Part shown: positions 22,601 through 37,600 of the stretch, piece by piece
Layout: every line of letters starts with the position of its first letter
How positions within the stretch are numbered: position 1 is the stretch's first letter
From: Melanocharis versteri
Taxonomy: Eukaryota; Chordata; Aves; Passeriformes; Melanocharitidae
Direction of reading: 5' to 3'
NCBI GenBank assembly: GCA_013397845.1
Contig: VZTG01007438.1
Location: 226,909-290,908, forward strand
DNA length: 64,000 nucleotides
Notes under the pieces: generated by a model
Seen by the model: the letters and a program-made list of their open reading frames with translations, nothing else
The model's database searches: none
What the model was told of the DNA's origin: nothing
Translations under genes and position numbers: made by a program

Positions 22601-25600
22601 CTTCAGTTGCACCAGGGAAGTGGTGGAGTCCCTATCCCTGTAAGTGTCCAAAAAATGAATGGATGTGGGACACTGTGATGTGTTTAATGGGTATGGTGGT
22701 ATTAGGTCAAAGGTTGGCCTTGATGATCTTGGAGGTCTTTTCCAACCTTAATGATTCTATGATTCTTTAGGTAACTGGACTTACATAATTTTGATTACTG
22801 AAAAATGACAATAATACCCATAACTCTGGCATACCCATACGTTTCTGTCAAATAATTCTTAGGATGTAATATTTTTTGGTTCACCTCTGCCCATAATGTC
22901 ATTCTTATTTGGAGCTGGAGGAAGTTTTTCCAATATCTGTGACATTTTCAAAGCTGAAGCAAAATCAGTTTCAATGTTGGGTGACTCTTAGTTTAAGAAA
23001 TGTATATGTGACAAAACAGCTTTAAAATTTATCATTAAAAGCGTTGCATTAAGGTTCAATTATTAGGTAGGAAAAAACCCTTTACACCAAAAGTTATAAC
23101 TGACTGATGGTGAGTTACCTTTTCTATCATGAATTTTTATCCAGGACTAGGCCTTATTTTTTACAACTACTAAATACGTCCCATCAATTTGAATGAGAAA
23201 GAAGGTGCTCAGCTGGGTGGAGGTTGAGGTGGCAAGTGGTTGTATTGTGCAAGAGAGGAAGCAAATTTCGGGGGCATTTCTGTTCATTTCACACTTCTCG
23301 TGCAGGGCTCTTTAATCAAATAACAACATGACTGAGGGATCATTTGCAAAGGCATTATTCATATGAGCAATTGGAATTGTCTCTATTTATAGACTGGTTG
23401 CAATCACATCCGACGCCTGGGTTTCTTAGTGCGTTTATCATACGAGTGGTGCCAGCAGGAACTCTGCATTTACATCCCCATGCTGTCATTTTTAATCACT
23501 ACTTCTTTTTAATGAAACTTCTCCATTTTTCTTCCTGGTGTTGGTTTCATGACTGCAAAGTTATAACTACCACCATCCTTCCTTCCTAAGGTAAAATCAA
23601 CGCACTTTAATGACTGGGTTATGAAACTGCATGTTGGTGCAGGTGGGTAGAGCATACGTAAGTGGCTTAATGGAAGGGAATAATGTAACCCTGGGCTGGC
23701 TGGATTAATGGAAGAAATTTGTTACCAGCCATCAGGGATGTGCATACACACTTTTTCTAACAAACAAATGTTTAGCATCATAATTTTGGAGGGTTTTTAT
23801 TTTGTGTTCTGCACAAAATGAGCTGGGGGTGGCACGACTTCATGTTGTGCTCTTATTTTTGGGGACGATTGTGTCCAAAGAAGACTTACTATTCTGTTTT
23901 CCAGTTGAGTCATTGATCCTTTAGTTGGTACAGGCACAGACATATGTTGGGAACTGTCGGCTGTATTTACCTTCTAACAGAGATATTGGGGGGACAGATG
24001 CACCAGCATGAGGGAGCAAAGTCTCTATCTCTGGTATATCTGCCATTCTCTGTGTCCCACAGGCTACCCATGCTCTCTGTACAGTGCTTTTACATGTGTC
24101 TCTAATTCTTATAGAGTCACATTGTCATTACCAGGCTTCACCTCTATGGGTGTATTATGTTAAAAACATTTAACTTCATGAGGGCTTAAAAATATGCTGG
24201 GATCCTTTTGCTGTGCCCACTGAAACTGGTGGTGATATTTATACATTTTTTTAATGAAGGTTTGACTGATTTTTAAAAATTTTTAATTGTATTTTGCTGA
24301 GAAGTTATGAATGGGTTTATATTATGAGAAAGATCTTAAAATTTCATCCACAATTCACTGATTTTTTTTATCTTCCCTCTTACACTGTGCCTTTTCTTAG
24401 GTTTTCAGTGGTGACAACATAGTAAGAAACACCTTATTTTGAACTGTTCTTGAAAAAGAATAAAAAAATATGAAAAGCCTGTTTCTTACAGGTGTGTTAC
24501 AGTAGGAATTCATGTCTATTTTAGAGAGTTTTGTTATCATCAATAAATTGTGTTTTTCTGTGGGCGATACTCTACGTGAATATTGACAGTGTCCCTATAC
24601 ATCCTCCTACTTGCTGCAGATCACACATTATTTTCCCTTGGCAGTACCTGTAGGGACTCGATACCTGACCCTCCCTCATCTTTGGAGGGAGGAGTGGGTT
24701 ACAGAGAGGTGTTGGATCCTTCAGCCACTCTGCAGAGATGAACCACTTTCTGCTTAGAAAGAAAGATTTTCTTCTGCATGGTGGATCCCATTTTTTTGTT
24801 TAAAGCAGTAATGTCTTTGTAATTTATGTCTATTGCTGTGAGACTTGAGAGGTTTGAATTCCATCTTTGATCCATATGAGAACTATTCTTATTGCTTAGA
24901 AAGTGATGCATTCCTGATGGATGCTCTATTTGGTCTTCTCTTAAATTCAGGAAGGAGAGGGATCAGGTGCCAGTATTGCATAGGAGTGGAGCAGAGAAAG
25001 CCACCAAGGCCTCACCTGGTTCAGGTGTCTGAGGTTTCAGTGACCTCTTGGTCACTGCCAGGGGCAAGCACCACCCTGTGCACCTCTGGGACAAAACTGA
25101 CTGGGATGCGGTTCCTAAGATGGCTCCTTGAGAAAGTGTCTTTTTCCAGACTTGTCATGATTAAGACGAGCTCAGTGGAGCCCACAGAGTTCCAAGTCTT
25201 GTGACATGGATGAAGCTTCTGTGTTGACACTTTGTAGCACCAGCTTACCAGATCTACACCAAGATATTAAGCATAAGTCAGCTTTCAGTTTTGGGCCCCT
25301 CTCTACTCCAGGTGCTGGAGCAAGTCCAGAGAAGGGCAATGGAGCTGGGGAAGGGTCTGGAATACAAGTCCTGTGAAGAGCAGCTGGGGGAGCTGGGGAT
25401 GTTTAGCCTGGAGAAAAGGAGGCTCAGGGAGACCTTATCACTCTTCAAACTGCCTGAAAGGAGGTGTGGCCAGCATGGGATCGGCCTCTTCTCCCCAGCA
25501 GCTAGCAACAAGAAAAGAGAATATAGCCTCAGGCTGTGCCAGCAGAGGTTTTGGTTGGACATCAGGAGGAATTTCTTCACAGAACGGGTTGTAAAACACT

Positions 25601-28600
25601 GGAATGGGCTGCCCAGGCAGGAGGTGGAGTCACCATCCCAGGAGGTGTTCAAGAAAAGAGTGAACATGGAACTTGGTGGCATGGTCTTGTTGACAAGGTG
25701 GTGACCAGTCAGAGGTTGGACTTGATGATCTCAGAGGTATTTTCCAACCTAACTGTTTCTGTGAAGATAGTTTCAAAAGAGCTATACAGAAGAAGAAGTT
25801 TTTTTACCATAGAACAATAATGAACTCTGGTCCCTCTAATATTAGGGACATTGGGATATGAACACCAATAGTGTGCTCAGAGCTACAATCAATAGCATTT
25901 TTGTCTTTTATACATCTGGCTCTTTGCCATTCCTGGAGGTTTTCCATATTTCGATGATCATTTTTCTGTATATCCCATTATTATCCAGACTTTTCAGTTT
26001 CTTCATATTAATAATTTCTCTTTGTGCATGTCTAAGATTGAAAATGTTCACCAGACTTGAATGACCTATGCACTGGCTTGTACATACTGTGCAACTCTGA
26101 GAGCTTCAACTAGTTGTAAATCATTTTCCCTTTGCTTTACAGGTTGGCCCATTGAAAGACCCCTGAGAGTATAAAAAGCCCACACTGATTTTTAAGTGTT
26201 TACATAAAGTGTAGTACTTTCAAATTAATTTGTCACAGTATTCCAAGCCTGGCACTGTTTATTTTCAACACTTGTAGCTTTCAATTTTTATTGCTTTTTA
26301 TTGTTTTCTATTTCTTTATAATTAGAATAGCTTTATTTAGCATACCAGCAGTGGGTATCTCAGCAGTCTGATTCATTCAACTCAATGTGGTTCATTCAGC
26401 CAGAATATTTTTGTTATCTCCTAGCTGTGCTGTTATCTTGGTAAATTTTTACACTGAGTGACTATTTAATCATTGAACCTGAAATTTCTAGAAGTCTCGA
26501 GGGAACAGTATACAAATTAAATCAAGTTCTTTGGCACTGCTGCTTACACACAGGGCATTTATAAAAGAATACAATATCCTTGGGGTTCCTTCATCTTTCT
26601 CTATGGCCTTGATTATTCCCTCTAAGTTTGATCTCTAAAAGAACATTCTGTTACAAATAATTGTTTAGGCTGAAAAGGCTAGATGCCACTCTGTCTTACA
26701 CTAAGGGTTCATTTATTCTTTGATAATTAACAGAGTTGTTGCTGAAAAGCAGCTGTAGGTACTTCATTTCCTAGGAGAAAAAGACTGAACTATAAGACTG
26801 AATTCTAGCACCTGGCAAAGTGAGATGTTAACTCTTTAATTGGTACTGTAATTCTAGGAGCTTTTGGGAAAAGTGGTTACCTGTCTTACAGGATTTCTTA
26901 GGATATTGGTTTCAGTAAATGTGAAGTGCTTGGCTCAGGTTAGGATCTTCCTTATTTTGCCCTTTCAAATTTAAAAGAATTGTAGCTTATGGAAGCAACA
27001 TGTGTTGTTATCTCTTCTCTCATGAAATAAAAACAGAAATAAAAGTATGTCCTTCCTTCCATTCAGTAAGAATAATTTCATGTGTATATTGTTTTCCTGA
27101 AAGTATGGATCTGTTTTGCATGCACAGTACAGTTTCAAGAGGAAACCAAGTTAGAAGCACAGATTTTATGTTTAGTTTTCAAAATGGCCAGTCCACTTTT
27201 TTCAGAGGTTTCTGATATGGATTCAGTTGCTGAGAAATTTGCTGTATTTGCACTCATGAGCTTTCTCCTGTTGTCTGACAGTTTAATTTTCTGCTGAAAT
27301 GATGTCAGGTTGTGGTTGTGTAGTGGAATGCAAGAGCTGGTCCCAGTGGAGACCCTGTGTATTAAGGCAAGAGACTAGGAGTTGAGGTTTGTGTAAAAAA
27401 AGGAACTCCCCAGAAAATGGAGTATACTGGAACAGGTACTGGAATACAGCAGCAAAGTATTTGGAGATGTGGTCAGCTTTTTCCAAATATTGTGATGTAA
27501 TTATTAAAAACTTGTTGCAGAAGTCAAGAGGCCATTCATGCAATTTAGTAATTTCTTCTTTAGAAAAAGCTCAATCTTTCTTGATCAGCTGCAGGTGGAG
27601 AAGGATGCTTTTGCCATCACAGTCATTTAGGTATGGAATAGACTGAGAAGTCCAAATAAACTGTCTTGCCGGTCTGATGCTGTCAGAGGTCATATTGTCA
27701 AGTATTCATCAGTGAACTTCTCCTGCATACATATGTTAGTTTCCCTGGGTTCATCTTTTCTTCAAGTGCAGTGTGGTTTTAAGTAAGTACTGAGAAAATG
27801 GAGAATGGAGTTAAGTGATGGTGACCAGCATAAAACAGTAATACACCTTGGAGCATCCTGTGTGTGCTGATGACACCTCATCCAGCCATTCTGTATCCTC
27901 TTACAACAGTACAAAATAAAGAAGGAGTGAAACAGCACGGTGGAATTCTGCAAGATCCATAGACAGAAGAAGAAATAAAACTGGTTTCACAATATGCAGG
28001 AAAAAGATAGATGTGTTTGTGTGTTTACCTATTTAGTATTTTGAATACAGTTTTACAGTATTTAGTTCATAATAGTACCAAATGTGTATATGTGGGAGGG
28101 GTGGAGGGTGTTTAGAAAGCTGAAAATTAAAAAAAAAGCATTTTTTTAAAGTCATCAGAGTGCACTGTCTGCATTTACCATTGACTAAGGACTTTCTGAA
28201 AAATATTAGTTTCAAGTAGTGACAGGCCATTAGCTGAATGAGTGGAGGCTTGGGTTTTTTTCCTCTTAGAAAAAGATTAGTTCTGTGAGACCTCAATGCC
28301 TTTTTTCTTGTCCTGAGTGGTAAGTAGTCATGCAGTTACAGACAACTTCTATTATTAGAATGTAGGTGTTGTAATCTGTGTTTTCAGGGTGATTATTGTC
28401 TCCGTTCTTAGAATGATAATATTTGTAGCCCATCTTTTGGCTTGTTGTCGTTGTTTGCACCACTGCAGATGTAGGTGAGCATGTACTGATTGCTATGTGG
28501 GACTTGCTTTTTTACCGTGGTGTGTAGTTACCAGTGTTATTTTATAACTGCACTTCATATTTTGACTATGAAAAAATAAAACAGCATATATATTATTTCA

Positions 28601-31600
28601 TGGTTTTGATTTGTCTTCTGAACTTCCTTTGGCTATTTGAAAAGAATCCTGTCAGCAAAAAGTCTTGAATTTATTTTTTGGAGTTGTTGAGAAAACAGAT
28701 GTTCAAAATCAACTATTTCAAAACTTGGCAGAAATATTTTCCATAATGTTTTTTGTCTACCTGTCTTCCTGTTATATCTGGAACATGTTTAGTAAGTTTG
28801 GTTTATCATATTTCTTATAGAGGATTATGTGAGCCGTACTTACCCATTCAACTGAAGCCAACATACCTAAAATCAGCATGCGAAAAGTCCAGGAGACAAG
28901 CTCCGTTAGTTTATTCTCTCATTTCATTTTGCCTAGCAGCCAGGAGGAATGAGGAGCATCTCATTAAAGAGTACCTTGGAATGTAGAATATAGGGCACTT
29001 CTGGAAAATGGGAAAGGTGGGTTTAAGCTTCCTTGCCTTGGTCCCATAGGGTGAAAACCAAAGGTAACTTTGCTATAGCAACCATTCTTTCAAAAGGACG
29101 ATTCCACTTCTTTTTTAGGTGCCTATTCTCAGCTTGCTATTTTGAATCTCATATGGATGCAGGGTTTTCTGTGAAGTCTGAGATGGAATTTTGCACTCCC
29201 TTAGCTGCCCAGACGAAATCTTCACTGTATGTGGTATCACAGGCTTTGACATGTGCCTCTGAAGAACTCTTGTATTTATATATTATTAGACATCATTCCA
29301 AAGGTTCATAGGCATATTCTAGATTTGGAATTATGTGTACCTTCCCCATTTTGCTGGATGATAGATTGCACTACATACCATACTATCATACTGTAATACC
29401 TACTATTGGCAGGTTTTTCACCTTGTCTTGGTCAAATCAGTTTAATCCCCTGGCAGGACACTGAGACAAGCTCATCAGAGTCAATAGTTTTGGCTTTGTC
29501 TCTACTCTCCCTACAGTCACTCTTTGCATGAGTCTTTGTCTTGGAAGTCACCTTCTGTTGTCTCCCCTTAATGTAATATTTTCCTGCTTTCTTGAATCTT
29601 TTCATACCTGTAAGTGTCCAGTCATCAGTGATTATTTTCTTTGTCACTCCTAACCATTTTCTTCCCCTCACTGCATCCTTCCTATAGCTGTCAAGATCTT
29701 GTTTTAGTCTTTAAACACTAGCACATAAAATAGCCATAAATACATGGTTTCATAGAGCAACCACCACCTTTTTGTGCCATTAGTGTTTGTAACTCTTTCC
29801 AGATCCTTAACATAGATTTTCTCATGTATTTTCACTCCTGTCTTCCAGCTGCTGTTACACAGCAGGTTCTTTTCTTTTCTTAAATATGTTGTCTGAGAGG
29901 TGCTACCACTGTCCCAGACAGTTTTTGTTTTTAACCCTCTTTAAATGGGTTAACAAAATAGGCAAAGATTAGGTTGCATTGTTCAGGATGTGTTTTTTTA
30001 ACAGCTGCAATTTATATTTGCTCACATTGTATGTAAGAGATGACTTTTTTAGCAGGAAAGTAATTTAATCCTAATGCTGACTTTCCGATAAGAAAATATC
30101 TGTGATTGATGTACTATGTGATCACATCACTGTATGATTTGATATGGAGTACTAAATATGGCAGGAAGAGCTGGGTGCAGTTCTGTTTCTATTCTGCAGT
30201 ATTAGCAAATATAAAGTTGAAATGTATGCAAAGAGCTCTGTGTCTGCTCAGACTTTGTCAAATATTTATACATATTTTATATATATCTCAAATAACACAC
30301 TGTAGCACTGTGAACTGCTGGACTTGTATGAGAATGGGAACAGAAGGTTACACAAGTCAACATCAGAGTACAGCATGGAGCTGTATGTTGTGCTACTCCT
30401 TATGCTGTAGTGGGAAAGCTTATGGAGTAAGTACTATAGTGCATGGCATATATTGGCAAACTCTTCTAGTGGAAGTGCATCCTATTTTTGTGATGATTTT
30501 ATTGTTTAATAACTACCTGCAGGGTTCTGGACGCTGTAATGTGTGTTTGTGCTGGTTTTCACAAGGCAGACAGATGAAATCAAGCATTTCCTGAGACACC
30601 AAGCAAAACTGTCTCCTACTATGAGCCAGAAGCCTGGCTGAGGTTGTTTGTTCTTTTTAGCTCCATCTTCATAAATTGCACAATTATTGAAACAACTGAA
30701 ATAGGACTAGAAAGAGGACTAAGAACTGTGAAAGTCCTTACAGAAATTCTGTTAAAGCTCCTTTCTGGTGCCCTATTTAAAAATAGGGAAATCTTTCAGC
30801 TCCTTGTGCTGAAGTTTGAATAGATAGTTTCTGTGAAGGAGCGTGCTTAGTGATTCAAACCCCTATGACTTCAGGGTGTAGTGTGCATCTTTGACCCAGC
30901 AATGAGTGTGCTAGCTGTCATCCAGAGTGCTTTGAAACAGAGGAAGGTACTATGGTGTAACATACCACTATTGTCACTAGATAATATTAAGGCACTTGTG
31001 CAAAGTTGTCCACACATTACTTACTCAACTGGGATAAAGTTATCAAAAAATGTCTTTTGAGGGGTTATCATGCTTCTTCAAATGGGCTTTCATAGTGATC
31101 AGTAGAATCTTGATGAAATTTCTGCTTCATTGCGAGGATTTTTGAAATATGAATAAACCCCGTGTGGACTTTTAAAGAGAATCCTTGGGAGGTTTTATGA
31201 CTCACTATTGGCACGGACCTCATTCAAGATGCTACATGTTATATTAGATACTTTATGTTTTTCAGAAGTGCTTGAGGAAATAGCTTGTAGTTCAGCACAT
31301 TAGAAATAGCACTGGTAGCAGATGGCCAAGAGAAGATGCTGTAGAAAAGTTGATTGTGTGTGACTCTGATTTCTTGCAAGCATGCAGTGCAAGCTGAGCA
31401 AGGTCTTCCAGCTCTGGCAAAATGAAGGTTTTGCCACTGAGCTGTGTAGCTGAGCACAACCCTGGTATTTGGTAGGTGCTTGTGACTATGAAGGCAGTGT
31501 TTGGAGAATTGCAGTCTGAGCACTGACAGCCAGAGTAAGTAACTGTCCTTCACGAGCAGCTGATCCTGAAACAGACTGCCTTGGCAGTGCTCCCAAGACT

Positions 31601-34600
31601 CTGATTCAGTCAGTTCCTGCCTAATGAACTGAAGACCACCTTCCTGATAATTAAGAAGAAACAAGCTGCCTGGATTTTATCCAGCTTCAGATTTTTACGC
31701 TGACGTTCTGAGCACTTAGTTATTTGTGCTAGGTAGTTGACTGCTCAAAAGTCATTATCCCCCAAGTTGGGTGGATCTGAGGGGAAATTTCTTTAATTTT
31801 GGTTTGTTGCATATGAGGAAATCTCTACAATATGAATGTCTCTGGTTGCCAGACTGCTTTTTCTGAGTATACATACTTTTATTCCAATTTGGGTAGCATC
31901 TCTAATGTAAATGTTCTATGTCTAAAAGAGTAATAACACAGAATTGCAAGGTATCAGGCATTCTGTGTATTCATCTAATTATACCTAGATAAAGTTTCAG
32001 TTTAGTGACCCCCTCAGGAGCAGGCACTTCACAGACATCTTTTTGACAGTATCATGGGAAGTGATAGCCCCAGACATCACACTTTGTTCCAAATTAGCTT
32101 ATATTTACACTAATCTAAACGTCTTGAAATAGTTCCAGGGATTGGCACAAATGATGGGTCTCAGCAGCAGAGCCAGTTGGTATTGCCTTATATCATGCGT
32201 GGAAATCAGTTAAGTTTTATCTGTCTCATCTCATTTTATGCTCAGATAGATGAGAGAGTTGAACAACCTTTCTCTGGGCTGTTCTTCAGTCCTTATGTTT
32301 ACTTACAGCTCTTCAATTGCATCTTCCATGTGGAAGATCTTTCCGGTCAAAACCAAAGAGACAGAAATAATATGGTACTTGATGGTTGTAATCATCTGAG
32401 ACCACAACCGGTTATTTCTCACTGCTACCACCCCCCAAGGGTTGCTTTTGTTTGAATAAAAACTACTTATGGAATTGGAGTTTTGAGGTGCAGGGCTGTC
32501 TTTCTAATTCTTCCTGTAGTGGTAGGAATTGGTAAGATGTCAGAAAATAGGTTTCCATGTCAGAAACTGTGGAGGTCCAGTAGTATTTGTCTAGTCTAGT
32601 TTGGAACTACGACCTGCTCTGCAAGGAGTCTCTGTGTACCGTATTTCTCATTCAAGAGAAGTAAATCCTGACAAAACAGGAAAAATCTCACACTGTCATT
32701 AAGTCACCTTAGCAATTTTCGTACATGTTAGCCGGGGAAGTGATGTTTTTGCTGTATGTGGGAATGGGCATAGCTGCCATAGATAGGGATGTTTATAGGG
32801 ATGTATGACATGCTGATGTAGATACAGCAGCTGGAGATGGTCTGTTTTCATGCTCCAGCCTGATAGTCATGTTGGCAAAACTGTAGTCTTGATTTGAACG
32901 GGATGAAAAAATATTTTCACAGCTCTTCTTCTCTGGAAAAATTCTTTCTAATACAATTTACGACTTGGGGGTTCTGTAGTTTGGAAAGAGTACACACATA
33001 TTGATTGATTGATTTTCCTGCCATGTTTTGAGTAAAATACATTATTCAATGATCATATATGAATTTTCATTGGTTTCTTTATTGATAGGTTCATTTCCTG
33101 ATGTGTCACAGGAGTGAGAGAGCATGACTAACATGTTTTGTGATCTTACAATTAGCAACTGTATGTTAATTTCCATTTTAGAATTCACTCATGGCTGAAG
33201 TGACTGTATTGCAGATTTTGAATATAAAGCATATTTACCAGGTGAAAACTAGAAAATTGACTTTACTTGGAGTGATGATTTAGAAATTACCAAGTTTACC
33301 TCTGCTTTGTTGACAAAGCAATCCATCTAGAGTAGTGCACAGTTTTCAGTGCATGTGTATTTTCATAATACACTGTCTTTTGACAGTTCGTTTTCCCTAC
33401 AAATACTTTGTGTTGATGAATTTGGGTTTGTTTGTATTCGTGTCCATCTCAGGGAGCTATATGTGAAACATAACCATCAGCTGGAAAAACTGAAACAAAT
33501 AGTTTCACTTAGTTGAGCTTAGCAACCAGTGGAGAAATATGTACAGTGTTTATACCCCTATTTTTTAATGCCATAATTACGTATGGGATGAAATATGTCC
33601 TGAAGAACAGTAGCAGGACTGCTTTTTGAGCAATGACATGAGTATTGCATTCAGCAGTGGCACATGGAAAAGCATGGCTGGGCATCTGGGCATGGTAAAG
33701 TCAGCATGTACTGAGTACTGCTGGGATGTGGAAAGAGCTAGAGGTAAAAAATAAAATACTGAACACTATGAGTATTGCAGCCACCAGCAGTGCAGTCATT
33801 CAGAATAATTAATGTCTGTGGTGCCAGTCAAGCCTCAGGAAAAAGAGATGAGGACCACAGACTGTCTCCTTGGAATACACAAAATTAATATAGAAAGTAT
33901 ACTATTGCATGAGCAGCCTGTCATTGTCATCAGATGATGAATTTCTTTGTTTTCCAGGAAATACATACTAAATGGAGAAGTGGGGGAAACCAGTCTTGCA
34001 TCTTGTTGTAACTACTAGGACTCATCTCAAAAGGGATAGGATTTGCCTCAACCAATAAACCACATTTTAAATTAATCTCATTTTAGTCTGGGAATGTAAT
34101 ACAGGTCAGAAGAATCACTTTGAAAAAGTGCCTGTTTCTCTCCATTGGCTGTAATTGGAATCCAGATGACTTGTGCAGGTTATGGATGTCTGTGTAGAAG
34201 GCATCTCAGTTTTAGATGGTGGGATTCTCGTGTGCCAAACCCCAGTGTTCATGTCATAAAATTCAGTGAACCATAGTAAGATCAGGAATGGTATTTTAAG
34301 AACCAAAATAAAATGTATCAAGTTTTTCCATGAGACATCTAGTGGTATGCACTTAGAAATTAATGTGTTACTGAAATAAGCAATGAAGCAAAGGAAATTC
34401 CATATTTAAATCAGCAGATTCATAGCATTGGTATTATCTTCGTGACCCAAATGAAGGCAAAATAAATACAGATTTGTAACCAGAAGAGTAAGTTTCTCAT
34501 CACAGACGATAAGATTAAATCCTTTTGGAATTTGGGCCTATGGGCACTAGTCAGGAGAAACTGCAGTTCCTCAATATATTGTCCATAAAATATTTCTTCT

Positions 34601-37600
34601 TTATCAGTGGTTATGAAGGACCCTGCAGATAGTAGCTACTGAGACTGACTGAAATGCGTTTCTAGCAGAGAAGAGTGATGTTTGAGCTGACCCAGAATAA
34701 ATACCTCAGGAACATACTCTCTTTCTGGACTGATCCTGCTACATGAAAGGGACTGATAAGGTGATTCAGGATGGGCACGAATGAGAACAAATTCAGTTTC
34801 TTTTGTGTGTTCTGGAAGGCTATTAAATGTTCAGCCAGGCTCTCTGAGACCTGTCATTTCTGGCATAACAGTATCAAAGCTATTGAATGAAATTGCTGAT
34901 TTGTTTTAACTCTTTTCACATAGAGGTAAGGACAGGATGTACCTGTACCTCTGGCTGAGACACATTTTTCATACACCCAGCAGCATACTGTACTGTAACC
35001 CAGATTGCTGGCTCCCATGTTCACATACGTGCACTAGGACACAGTGATTTACATTATGATGGGTTATATGGTGCTTACTTGGCATGCTATTATTGTTGCT
35101 CTTTAAATAAAATCCCCTGAAGTTTATTTCTGACAAGATCGTAGTAACTGTAGTACCATTAAACAGTTGTTAGGAACATTTTGTTTATATAGAGGTAAAA
35201 TATTATAGTTGTTCAAGAGATTGCAGACTTCCTTTTGAGGGCATTTGTAATTATTTGGGACCAAATCCAGTTTCCAGTAAACTGGCTAGGAATCTCAGTC
35301 AGTTCCAGAGGGACTTGTGTCAAATTTCTTCAAGATTTTGAAGATGCCAAGTTTCATAAAATTGACATTTTAGTTGCGTGCCTGATACAGTGGGGACCAA
35401 GACTTCTTTGGGACTCTGCTTAATATGTGCAATGATATACTTTACAGTGGAATCTTTTTAATTGGATGTGGTAATGAGGAGGTTGATGGGTCTACCTGGT
35501 CACTAGTTCTTAAGTTGTTTGTATAATAACGTAGGAAGTATGGGGAATAAACCAGAGTACATCAAATCTTAATCCATGAGCAACGCTGTGACTGAACTGG
35601 CATAGCAAAGATGTGGTGGGAGGACAGGGAGGAGGAAGAGGCTGTTATGTATTTTGGTTCAGATATTTGTGCTGTGACCCAGCTATAGAGGGAGTTGGAC
35701 ATACAGATGCTCTATGAGTAATAATAACAGGGAAGAAGCTCATGGGCTCCATTGTTATGCAGGCATTGCACAGAGCACCAAACAGATCAGGTAGGTGGGG
35801 ATTTTTATTGTCAGGGTACAGGTGATGGTGAAAATGAAGGATTTTAGTAAACGGTCACTTGCTGGAAGCCAATGAAGGAGAATATCAACATGTTTTGCAA
35901 TGCACTATGACCAAATTTTGAGACAGTGGGAAAAGCAATCTAAAGGGAAGCTATTATATTCAATACCAACTCTAAGGCAGAAACTGTTAAAGAATTGGGA
36001 GAGAAAAGGCAGGTTGAATGAGAATTACCCCGCAATGACAGGACTCGCAGATTTCAGGAAGGGAAAGAGGTAAAAGAATTAGAACAACAGGTTTCAAGGA
36101 GATATGAGAGGACTATGGGCATAACCTCTTCAGAAAGGAGTCTCAAGAAAAGTTTAAGAATTGTTTGTTCCCCAAAGAAAAATTATAAAGAGAAAAAGTG
36201 CAAATTGAGACAGCACGGGAGAAGGACAAAAAGCATAGTAAAATAAATCTGTCTAAAATATAAGCAGCTCATTTATGTCAAGCACAAGAAGGAACCATGT
36301 ACAAAATAAAAACTAGTTTGGGTTATTCAGAACAAATACAAAAGAATAGCAAAAGATGCAGAGGAAAAAAACCCCAAAACACATCAAGGAAGCCAAGACC
36401 AAAAAATGTGTACAAGAAAAGATTGTGTACAGTAAGTACATGAGGAGTAACAGAAATTGTTCTGGAAGTATATTTTTGGTAAGAGCATGTTCCAGGAAAG
36501 TGTTTCTCTGCTGCTTAACAGAAGCACATTGGTCTTCACTAGTGTTATTTTGAGTATATGGAAAACAGCCTAGAACAGAGAAAGGACAAATCAGACAGTA
36601 CTTAATGTGTTAGGTGTTCCCAGGTTAGCTGTGCCTCAGGTTTGCTATACTTGGAAACTGGAAGAATTTTCTAAATTAGTCTCAGCCCTGTTAGCAGTTA
36701 CCATTGAGAATCTGAAGAAGCAAAATGAGTGTGAAAAAAATTCCAGAAAAGTAGAAAAACACATCCTTAAAAGGAGGGAGGAGCTATGGATGGAAGAGTC
36801 CTCTCTGAGATTTGCAGATCATTTTTGTTCCTAGAAAAATTACAGACAAATACTAATTTTGTAAATACCTGGAGGAAAGTAACAAGCAGCAATCAGCATG
36901 GATTTCTTGGAACTATCTAATATCCTGTAACAAGAGATTAAAACTTGTGGATAAAAAAAAAGTAGCAGATGCCCTACATTTTCATTTTAAGAAACTTCTG
37001 AATGCTGTCTTACAAGGCTATCCTAAAAACAAACTAGGGAACATCAAGCAGTATTTATACGTAAGTTGCATGGGATATAGCTGCAGAACTGGTTGGATAA
37101 GGTAAACCCCAAGCAGCTACTGCTGTTTCACTCATGTGTATTCCAAGAGAGTTTATTTTAGACACTAATATGTTTTTTCAGCAATAATCTGGATTATGTT
37201 TTAGAGAATATGCTTATTAAATTTGCAGTTGTCACAAAGTTGAGAATGAATTGGAAGGATGCCAGAGAACAAGATTAGAATTGAAAATGATCTTGAAATG
37301 GCTTTGAAAATAAAATAATGTTTAGCAGGTGTAAGTGTATGGTACTATACTTGGGCAGAATAGCCATATACAGGCACAGGACAGATGGTTAAGCAGTGGG
37401 TTTTGAAAATGATACATGTCATAAATATTACATGAACAAACATAGTCAAGCTGTTGTAAAGAAGGCAAGGAAGGATGATAAAGACATATAACCTGTAAAA
37501 TGTATGGAGTAATGTATCTGATGTACTCAGTACTCTGCTCAGTTCCAATACTGGGACCAGTTTTGAGCATCACATTTCAATAAAGATATAGGTAATCAGA

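Noticed and set aside
25291..25704. 137-codon + frame and 134-codon - frame
   Set aside because: Both overlap a CR1 copy; the + frame is the CR1 ORF2 C-terminal region and the - frame is its shadow.
29432..29671. Lys-rich 79-codon - frame
   Set aside because: No homology was recognised, the length is ordinary for this base composition, and there is no supporting context.
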